This document shows, piece by piece, positions 1 through 8,918 of a stretch of 15,784 nt of DNA; the first letter of the stretch is position 1, and each line of letters starts with the position of its first letter. The position numbers and the translations under genes were made by a program. This DNA comes from Symbiodinium natans (taxonomy: Eukaryota; Sar; Dinophyceae; Suessiales; Symbiodiniaceae), in contig CAJNDS010001512.1 of assembly GCA_905221605.1 (NCBI GenBank), positions 1-15,784 of the forward strand, read 5' to 3'. The notes under the pieces are model-generated. The model had not been told where the DNA came from. It worked only from the letters and a program-made list of their open reading frames with translations, and did no database searches.

Positions 1-3000
1 TTAAGGCAGGTTCCAAAAAAGAACCCAGGTGACCAGAGCAGTGGCCATTTTAAAGGGGTTTTTTTCCGACCCCCGAACCCTATACAATTTCTATAAACCT
101 AGATTGCTGGCGGGGTCCAGGGCGAGGAGTCCTGGCGGGGGGCTCGGGGGGCAGCGCCCCCCGAAACGGTGGCGTCAATTTGTATTTTCTTGGGGACCCC
201 CTTCCAAAACTAAAAACATAATTCCAAAAAACAAAACTTCTCGGCTGTCCTCTTTGGAGGTTGCCCGGTGAAAAAAAACGTTATTGGGACCTGAACCCTA
301 TACAATTCCTATTAAGGCAGGTTCCAAAAAAGAACCCAGGTGACCAGAGCAGTGGCCATTTTAAAGGGGTTTTTTTCCGACCCCCGAACCCTATACAATT
401 TCTATAAACCTGGATTGCTGGCGGGGTCCAGGGCGAGGAGTCCTGGCGGGGGGCTCGGGGGCAGCGCCCCCCGGAAACGGTGGCGTCAATTTGCATTTTC
501 TTGGAGACCCCCTTCCAAAACTAAAAACATAGTTCCAAAAAACAAAACTTCTCAGCTGTCCTCTTTGGAGGGACGCCCGGTGAAAAAAAACTTATTGGGA
601 CCTGAACCCTATACAATTTCTATTAAGGCAGGTTCCAAAAAAGAACCCAGGTGACCAGAGCAGTTGCCATTTTAAAGGGGTTTTTTTCCGACCCCCGAAC
701 CCTATACAATTTCTATAAACCTGGATTGCTGGCGGGGTCCAGGGCGAGGAGTCCTGGCGGGGGGCTCGGGGGGCAGCGCCCCCCGGAAACGGTGGCGTCG
801 ATTTGTATTTTCTTGGTGACCCCCTTCCAAAACTAAAAACATAGTTCCAAAAAACAAAACTTTCGGTCAAAACTTTCGGTCAAAACTTATTGGGACCTGA
901 ACCCTATACAATTTCTATTAAGGCAGGTTCCAAAAAAGAAACCCAGGTGACCAGAGCAGTGGCCATTTTAAAGGGGTTTTTTTCCGACCCCCGAACCCTA
1001 TACAATTTCTATAAACCTGGATTGCTGGCGGGGTCCAGGGCGAGGAGTCCTGGCGGGGGGCTCGGGGGGCACCCCCGGAAACGGTGGCGTCAATTTGTAT
1101 TTTCTTGGGGACCCCCTTCCAAAACTAAAAACATAGTTCCAAAAAACAAAACTTCTCGGCTGTCCTCTTTGGAGGGACGCCCGGTGAAAAAAAACTTATT
1201 GGGACCTGAACCCTATACAATTTCTATTAAGGCAGGTTCCAAAAAAGAACCCAGGTGACCAGAGCAGTGGCCATTTTAAAGGAGTTTTTTTCCGACCCCC
1301 GAACCCTATACAATTTCTATAAACCTGGATTGCTGGCGGGGTCCAGGGCGAGGAGTCCTGGCGGGGGGCTCGGGGGGCAGCGCGCCCCGGAAACGGTGGC
1401 GTCGATTTGTATTTTCTTGGTGACCCCCTTCCAAAACTAAAACATAGTTCCAAAAAACAAAACTTTCGGTCAAAACTTTCGGTCAAAACTTTCGATCAAA
1501 ACTTATTGGGACCTGAACCCTATACAATTTCTATTAAGGCAAGTTCCAAAAAAGAAACCCAGGTGACCAGAGCAGTGGCCATTTTAAAGGGGTTTTTTTC
1601 CGGCCCCCGAACCCTATACAATTTCTATATACCTGGATTGCTGGCGGGGTCCAGGGCGAGGAGTCCTGGCGGGGGGCTCGGGGGGCAGCGCCCCCCGAAA
1701 CGGTGGCGTCAATTTGTATTTTCTTGGGGACCCCCTTCCAAAACTAAAAACCTAATTCCCAAAAAACAAACTTCTTCGCTTTCTCTTTGGAGGTTGCCCG
1801 GTGAAAAAAACGTTTTGGGACCTGACCCTATACAATTTCTATTAAGGCCGGTTCCAAAAAGAACCCCGGTGACCAAGGCAGTGGCCATTTTAAAGGGTTT
1901 TTTTTTCCGACCCCCGAACCCTATACAATTTCTATAATAGATTGCTGGCGGGTCCAGGGCGAGGAGCCTGCGGGGGGCTCTGGGTGCAGCGCCCCCCGAA
2001 ACGGTGGCGTCAATTTGTATTTTCTTGGGGACCCCCTTCCAAAACTAAAAACATAATTCCAAAAAACAAAACTTCTCGGCTGTCCTCTTTGGAGGTTGCC
2101 CGGTGAAAAAAAACGTTATTGGGACCTGAACCCTATACAATTTCTATTAAGGCAGGTTCCAAAAAAGAACCCAGGTGACCAGAGCAGCGGCCATTTTAAA
2201 GGGGTTTTTTTCCGACCCCCGAACCCTATACAATTTCTATAAACCTAGATTGCTGGCGGGGTCCAGGGCGAGGAGTCCTGGCGGGGGGCTCGGGGGGCAG
2301 CGCCCCCCGAAACGGTGGCGTCAATTTGTATTTTCTTGGGGACCCCCTTCCAAAACTAAAAACATAATTCCAAAAAACAAAACTTCTCGGCTGTCCTCTT
2401 TGGAGGTTGCCCGGTGAAAAAAAACGTTATTGGGACCTGAACCCTATACAATTTCTATTAAGGCAGGTTCCAAAAAAGAACCCAGGTGACCAGAGCAGTG
2501 GCCATTTTAAAGGGGTTTTTTTCCGACCCCCGAACCCTATACAATTTCTATAAACCTAGATTGCTGGCGGGGTCCAGGGCGAGGAGTCCTGGCGGGGGGC
2601 TCGGGGGGCAGCGCCCCCCGAAACGGTGGCGTCAATTTGTAATTTTTCTTGGTTACCCCCTTCAAACTAAAAAAACATATTCCAAAAAACAAACTTCTCG
2701 GCTGTCCTCTTGGAGTTTGCCCGGTGAAAAAAAACGTTATTGTACCTGAACCCATACAATTTCTATGAAGGCAGTTCCAAAAAGACCCAGGTGACCAGAA
2801 GCAGTGGCCAGTTTAAAGGGGTTTTTTTTCCGACCACCCCCGAACCCTATACCATTTCTATAACCTAAGATTGCTGGCGGGTCCAGTGCGAGGAGTCCTG
2901 GCGGGGGGCTCGGGGGGCAGCGCCCCCCGAAAACGTGGCGTCAATTTGTATTTTCTTCTTTGGGACCCCCTTCAACTAAAAACATATTCCAAAAAAACCA

Positions 3001-3704
3001 AACTCTCGGCTGGCCTCTTTGGAGGTTCCCGGTGACAAAAAAACGTTATTGGGCGGAGGAGATGGGGTGGGGGGGGGACCTGAACCCTATACAATTTCTA
3101 TTAAGGCAGGTTCCAAAAAAGAACCCAGGTGACCAGAGCAGTGGCCATTTTAAAGGGGTTTTTTTTCCGACCCCCGAACCCTATACAATTTCTATAAACC
3201 TGGATTGCTGGCGGGGTCCAGGGCGAGGAGTCCTGGCGGGGGACGGTGGCGTCAATTTGTATTTTCTTGGGGACCCCCTTCCAAAACTAAAAACATAGTT
3301 CCAAAAAACAAAACTTCTCGGCTGTCCTCTTTGGAGGGACGCCCGGTGAAAAAAAACTTATTGGGACCTGAACCCTATACAATTTCTATTAAGGCAGGTT
3401 CCAAAAAAGAACCCAGGTGACCAAAGCAGTGGCCATTTTAAAGGGGTTTTTTTCCGACCCCCGAACCCTATACAATTTCTATAAACCTGGATTGCTGGCG
3501 GGGTCCAGGGCGAGGAGTCCTGGCGGGGGGCTCGGGGGGCAGCGCCCCCCGGAAACGGTGGCGTCAATTTGTATTTTCTTGGGGACCCCCTTCCAAAACT
3601 AAAAACATAGTTCCAAAAAACAAAACTTCTCGGCTGTCCTCTTTGGAGGGACGCCCGGTGAAAAAAAACTTATTGGGACCTGAACCCTATACAATTTCTA
3701 TAAA
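1..3704 (+). repeat. ~310-bp tandem satellite array, 12 units, subtelomeric type
   Basis: A landmark beginning GTGACCA(G/A)AG recurs at 29, 340, 651, 947, 1255, 1563, 1869, 2175, 2486, 2791, 3129 and 3417, giving spacings of 288-338 bp, most often 305-311. Each unit carries TATACAATTTCTAT twice, a G-rich block, and usually a hairpin with 8-bp arms CGGGGGGC/GCCCCCCG and a 3-nt loop (first unit 145-163). Subfamilies differ after the hairpin: type A has GGAGGTTGCCCGG and AACGTTATTGGG; type B has GGAGGGACGCCCGG and ACTTATTGGG; type C carries 13-bp tandem copies of AAAACTTTCGGTC (856-881 and 1459-1497). The short open frames in the units begin at GTG, are identical shadows repeated with the unit, and match no protein I know, so I treat the array as non-coding. 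The array is cut by the left window edge and ends at telomeric repeats. Confidence 0.95.
145..163. other. GC-rich hairpin of the satellite unit (first copy)
   Basis: An inverted repeat with arms 145-152 and 156-163 and loop AGC lies in a G-rich stretch. Equivalent hairpins occur in most other units. The unit starting near 947 has a shortened version (CGGGGGGCACCCCCGG) and the unit starting near 3129 lacks it altogether. The flanking G runs could also form a G-quadruplex; that is inference. Confidence 0.7.
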
Positions 3705-3862
3705 CCCTAAACCCCTAAACCCCTAAACCCCTAAACCCCTAAACCCCTAAACCCCTAAACCCCTAAACCCTAAACCCTAAACCCTAAACCCTAAACCCTA
3801 AACCCTAAACCCTAAACCCTAAACCCTAAACCCTAAACCCTAAACCCTAAACCCTAAACCCT
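3705..3862 (+). repeat. Telomere-type repeat block (CCCTAAA / CCCCTAAA)
   Basis: Direct count: one CCCTAAA (3705-3711), seven CCCCTAAA octamers (3712-3767), thirteen CCCTAAA heptamers (3768-3858) and a terminal CCCT. CCCTAAA is the C-strand of the TTTAGGG telomere type known from plants and reported for dinoflagellates and other alveolates. The orientation is that of a left chromosome end facing rightwards. However, 3.7 kb of satellite lies outside it, so in this assembly it is interstitial. The block starts directly at the end of a TATACAATTTCTATA motif. Confidence 0.95.
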
Positions 3863-4065
3863 CAAGGACAGGATAAATAGAAATTGTATGTGTTGCAGAA
3901 CGAATCGCTCGCAAATAGTCTGTACCATCACCTGGAAGTGAACTGACTCCCTTTCCACTGGGCAAATTTTCGCGCACTCAACATACCTGACTGACACACA
4001 AAGAGGTTTAAGTAAATTGAACGTATTTGCAAAATTGCCCTTGGAAATCCCTATTCTGGTTCATT
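3863..4065. other. Unique spacer between telomeric block and second satellite
   Basis: About 200 bp with no repeat structure and no convincing open frame. The one notable element is ATAGAAATTGTAT at 3877-3889, the exact reverse complement of the 13-nt core of the motif that borders the left side of the telomeric block (3689-3701). The telomeric block is thus bracketed by inverted copies of this core. Confidence 0.7.
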
Positions 4066-7000
4066 TTTTCTAGAAAGCAACAACAACCATGGCTGGGATG
4101 GCTCGGAATCACCACAAGCCCAGTCCAGACCCTCAAACAGCAACTGGAGCAGCCTTATCACTGAGCATTTTTCTAGAGAGCAATTGCCGGAGACATGTGC
4201 CGGCTGGTGGCTGGGAATCACCACAAGCCCAGCCCAGACCCTCAAGCAGCAACTAGAGCAGCCTTATCACTGAGCATTTTTGAGAGAGCAACAACCATGG
4301 CTGGCAACATGTCCCCGCTGCTGGCTAGGAGTCCCCACAAGCCCAGTCCAGACCCTCAAACAGCAACTAGAGCAGCCTTATCACTGAGCATTTTCTAGAG
4401 AGCAACAATCATTGCTGGAGACATGTGCCGGCTGATGCCTAGGAATCACCACAAGCCCAGTCCGACCCTCAATCAGCAACTAGAGCAACCTTATCACTGA
4501 ACATTTTCTAGAGAGCAATAACGAGGGCTAGAGACATGCGCCGGCGGATGGACTCATTGCTGGAGACATCAGCCCAGACCCGCAAACAGCAACTAGAGCA
4601 GCCTTATCACGGAGCATTTTCTATAGGAGGCACCGCAAGCCCAGTCCAGACCCTCAAACAGCAACTAGAGCAGCCTTATCACTGAGCATTTTCTAGAGAG
4701 CAACAATCATTGCTGGAGACATGCGCCTGCCGATGGCTAGGAGTCACCACAAGCCCAGACCAGACCCTCAAACAGCAACTAGAGCAGCCTCATCACTGAG
4801 CATGTTTCAAAGCGGAACAACTATGGCTGGAGACATGTCCGGGCTAGGAGTCACCACAAGCCCAGCCCAGACCCTCAAACAGCAACTAGAGCAGCCTTAT
4901 CACTGAGCATTTTCTAGAGAGCAACAACCATAGCTGGAGACACGCGCCGGCTGATGGCTAGGAACACCACAAGCCCGGCACAGACCCTCATTCAGCAACT
5001 AGAGAGCATTTTCTAGACAGCAACAACCATGGCTGGCAACATGTCCCCGCTGCTGGCTAGGAGTCCCCACAAGCCCAGTCCAGACCCTCAAACAGCAACT
5101 AGAGCAGCCTTATCACTGAGCATTTTCTAGAGAGCAACAATCATTGCTGGTGTGCCGGCTGATGCCTAGGAATCACCACAAGCCCAGTCTGACCCTCAAT
5201 CAGCAACTAGAGCAACCTTATCACTGAACATTTTCTAGAGAGCAACAACCAGGGCTAGAGACATGCGCCGGCGGATGGACTCATTGCTGGAGACATCAGC
5301 CCAGACCCGCAAACAGCAACTAGAGCAGCCTTATCACGGAGCATTTTCTATAGGAGTCACCGCAAGCCCAGTCCAGACCCTCAAACAGCAACTAGAGCAG
5401 CCTTATCACTGAGCATTTTCTAGAGAGCAACAATCATTGCTGGAGACATGCGCCTGCCGATGGCTAGGAGTCACCACAAGCCCAGACCAGACCCTCAAAC
5501 AGCAACTAGAGCAGCCTCATCACTGAGCATGTTTCAAAGCGGAACAACTATGGCTGGAGACATGTCCGGGCTAGGAGTCACCACAAGCCCAGCCCAGACC
5601 CTCAAACAGCAACTAGAGCAGCCTTATCACTGAGCATTTTCTAGAGAGCAACAACCATAGCTGGAGACACGCGCCGGCTGATGGCTAGGAACACCACAAG
5701 CCCGGCACAGACCCTCATTCAGCAACTAGAGAGCATTTTCTAGACAGCAACAACCATGGCTGGCAACATGTCCCCGCTGCTGGCTCGGAGTCACCACAAG
5801 CCCAGTCCAGAGCCTCAAACAGCAACTAGAGCAGCCTTATCACTGAGCATTTTCTAGAGAGCAACAATCATTGCTGGAGACATGTGCCGGCTGATGCCTA
5901 GGAATCACCACAAGCCCAGTCCGACCCTCAATCAGCAACTAGAGCAACCTTATCACTGAACATTTTCTAGAGAGCAATAACGAGGGCTAGAGACATGCGC
6001 CGGCGGATGGACTCATTGCTGGAGACATCAGCCCAGACCCGCAAACAGCAACTAGAGCAGCCTTATCACGGAGCATTTTCTATAGGAGTCACCGCAAGCC
6101 CAGTCCAGACCCTCAAACAGCAACTAGAGCAGCCTTATCACTGAGCATTTTCTAGAGAGCAACAATCATTGCTGGAGACATGCGCCTGCCGGTGGCTAGG
6201 AGTCACCACAAGCCCAGACCAGACCCTCAAACAGCAACTAGAGCAGCCTCATCACTGAGCATGTTTCAAAGCGGAACAACTATGGCTGGAGACATGTCCG
6301 GGCTAGGAGTCACCACAAGCCCAGCCCAGACCCTCAAACAGCAACTAGAGCAGCCTTATCACTGAGCATTTTCTAGAGAGCAACAACCATAGCTGGAGAC
6401 ACGCGCCGGCTGATGGCTAGGAACACCACAAGCCCGGCACAGACCCTCATTCAGCAACTAGAGAGCATTTTCTAGACAGCAACAACCATGGCTGGCAACA
6501 TGTCCCCGCTGCTGGCTCGGAGTCACCACAAGCCCAGTCCAGACCCTCAAACAGCAACTAGAGCAGCCTTATCACTGAGCATTTTCTAGAGAGCAACAAT
6601 CATTGCTGGAGACATGTGCCGGCTGATGCCTAGGAATCACCACAAGCCCAGTCCGACCCTCAATCAGCAACTAGAGCAACCTTATCACTGAACATTTTCT
6701 AGAGAGCAACAACCAGGGCTAGAGACATGCGCCGGCGGATGGACTCATTGCTGGAGACATCAGCCCAGACCCGCAAACAGCAACTAGAGCAGCCTTATCG
6801 CGGAGCATTTTCTATAGGAGTCACCGCAAGCCCAGTCCAGACCCTCAAACAGCAACTAGAGCAGCCTTATCACTGAGCATTTTCTAGAGAGCAACAATCA
6901 TTGCTGAGTCACCACAAGCCCAGACCAGACCCTCAAACAGCAACTAGAGCAGCCTCATCACTGAGCATGTTTCAAAGCGGAACAACTATGGCTGGAGACA

Positions 7001-8079
7001 TGTCCGGGCTAGGAGTCACCACAAGCCCAGCCCAGACCCTCAAACAGCAACTAGAGCAGCCTTATCACTGAGCATTTTCTAGAGAGCAACAACCATAGCT
7101 GGAGACACGCGCCGGCTGATGGCTAGGAACACCACAAGCCCGGCACAGACCCTCATTCAGCAACTAGAGAGCATTTTCTAGACAGCAACAACCATGGCTG
7201 GCAACATGTCCCCGCTGCTGGCTCGGAGTCACCACAAGCCCAGTCCAGAGCCTCAAACAGCAACTAGAGCAGCCTTATCACTGAGCATTTTCTAGAGAGC
7301 AACAATCATTGCTGGAGACATGTGCCGGCTGATGCCTAGGAATCACCACAAGCCCAGTCCGACCCTCAATCAGCAACTAGAGCAACCTTATCACTGAACA
7401 TTTTCTAGAGAGCAATAACGAGGGCTAGAGACATGCGCCGGCGGATGGACTCATTGCTGGAGACATCAGCCCAGACCCGCAAACAGCAACTAGAGCAGCC
7501 TTATCACGGAGCATTTTCTATAGGAGTCACCGCAAGCCCAGTCCAGACCCTCAACAGCAACTAGAGCAGCCTTATCACTGAGCATTTTCTAGAGAGCAAC
7601 AATCATTGCTGGAGACATGCGCCTGCCGATGGCTAGGAGTCACCACAAGCCCAGACCAGACCCTCAAACAGCAACTAGAGCAGCCTCATCACTGAGCATG
7701 TTTCAAAGCGGAACAACTATGGCTGGAGACATGTCCGGGCTAGGAGTCACCACAAGCCCAGCCCAGACCCTCAAACAGCAACTAGAGCAGCCTTATCACT
7801 GAGCATTTTCTAGAGAGCAACAACCATAGCTGGAGACACGCGCCGGCTGATGGCTAGGAACACCACAAGCCCGGCACAGACCCTCATTCAGCAACTAGAG
7901 AGCATTTTCTAGACAGCAACAACCATGGCTGGCAACATGTCCCCGCTGCTGGCTCGGAGTCACCACAAGCCCAGTCCAGAGCCTCAAACAGCAACTAGAG
8001 CAGCCTTATCACTGAGCATTTTCTAGAGAGCAACAATCATTGCTGGAGACATGTGCCGGCTGATGCCTAGGAATCACCA
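4066..8079 (+). repeat. Satellite with ~732-bp higher-order repeat
   Basis: Monomers of roughly 72-114 bp share cores such as CACAAGCCCAG, CAGCAACTAGAGCAGCC, TTATCACTGAGCAT and TTTTCTAGAGAGCAAC. In the first higher-order unit the monomer spacings are 113, 113, 72, 114, 107, 113 and 100 bp, summing to 732. The landmark ATGTCCCCGCTGCTGG recurs at 4309, 5041, 5768, 6500, 7206 and 7937, so spacings are 732, 727, 732, 706 and 731. The 727 unit lacks 5 bp near 5150; the 706 unit lacks 26 bp near 6905. Near-identity between higher-order units over ~730 bp points to recent homogenisation. The 61-codon open frames that recur inside it (for example at 4721 and 5448) are by-products of the repeat. The array stops mid-monomer at about 8079. 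Confidence 0.95.
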
Positions 8080-8918
8080 GGGGAATGCAAGGCTCCTTGG
8101 CTGCATTTACACAATGTTGTGTTCACTTTCAGCTGAGGCTCGAGCTGAATTCTCAAATTTCTAATCCCTCCCCCTGGCCATGTGCGACATAGTGGCTCAC
8201 AGGGTCAGGGGCTCAGGCATTGGGAAAACAATTTAGATCTTTTTTGAGCAATCCCGCCTCCTGTCTCAGGTGCTCAAACACAATCTGAAGCAAGCGGAGC
8301 TGGCTTCAAGTATCCTTTCGCCTACAAATTCGAGTCAGGGACCCAGATTTTTTTAACCTTTCTGGAATTCTCGCACCGAAGCACACTGAGGCGAGGTCTG
8401 GACCCGACCGTCGAAGCAGCTCTGCGAATCACAGCGGGCTACACTCCGAAGAAGCAGAGCCGGCCACGATTCGTCCTGCGCCCTAAAAAGAACCAGACAT
8501 CCTCCTTACAGGTCCGGGTCGAGGGCATTAGGCATGGAACGACAACATCTGCCAGAATCCTTGGCCAGACAGTCGCGAGCTCAGCTTTCTCAGGTTCTTC
8601 TTTCAAGTGGCAGCTGTGAACAGTTGCAACCCAGAAGATCAGCGTGTGCCGCGAAGACACACGCCTGAGGGGCTGGTTCCGCAGATTGGGTCTTGATCCC
8701 GAATGGGAATGCGCATGGCTCCTAGAAGTGAAGGTCTGAACCGCAGCGAGAGCCGAAAAAAAAGCCTGTGAGCTTCTGCAACATGGCAGCTCCGACATGT
8801 TCTTGTTCAGTTGAGTGAGCTGCTTTCGTGCACTTGTGGATTCGGCTTGCTCCCGTAGCATTTCATCGGTAAGCGAATTGGGCTGTAGGTTGCCGAGTGT
8901 TGCAAATTAGCAGTTGCC
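8080..8918. other. Non-repetitive region upstream of the Helitron coding part
   Basis: 839 bp of non-repetitive sequence between the broken satellite and the first Helitron ATG. No homologous protein is recognisable on either strand. A 140-codon minus-strand frame (8439-8861) has no domain features. It probably holds the 5' part of the transposon, its promoter and leader. Small elements seen: an inverted repeat AACATG/CATGTT at 8780-8785/8796-8801; a possible degraded spliced-leader relic at 8853-8873; a GGTAAG donor-like site at 8868-8873 with TTAG at 8907-8910, too close together (about 40 nt) to be a confident intron. No Helitron 5' terminus could be fixed. Confidence 0.5.

Noticed and set aside
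45-56. GCCATTTT in every satellite unit as a spliced-leader relic
   Set aside because: Only eight bases match and the flanks do not; it recurs simply because the unit is repeated.
29-3602. Recurring GTG-initiated open frames (60-180 codons) in the first satellite
   Set aside because: They repeat with the unit, lack ATG starts, occur on both strands and frameshift wherever units carry indels; no protein features.
4195-7802. 61-67 codon frames in the second satellite
   Set aside because: Identical by-products of the higher-order repeat; low-complexity, no recognisable domain, no conserved start context.
8348-8354. Poly-T run as a dinoflagellate TTTT-type core promoter
   Set aside because: Short T runs are common here and the distance to the ATG (~565 bp) gives no support.
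8439-8861. 140-codon minus-strand frame upstream of the Helitron
   Set aside because: Cys/Ser/Arg-rich with no domain, no homologue recognised; GC-rich DNA yields such frames by chance.
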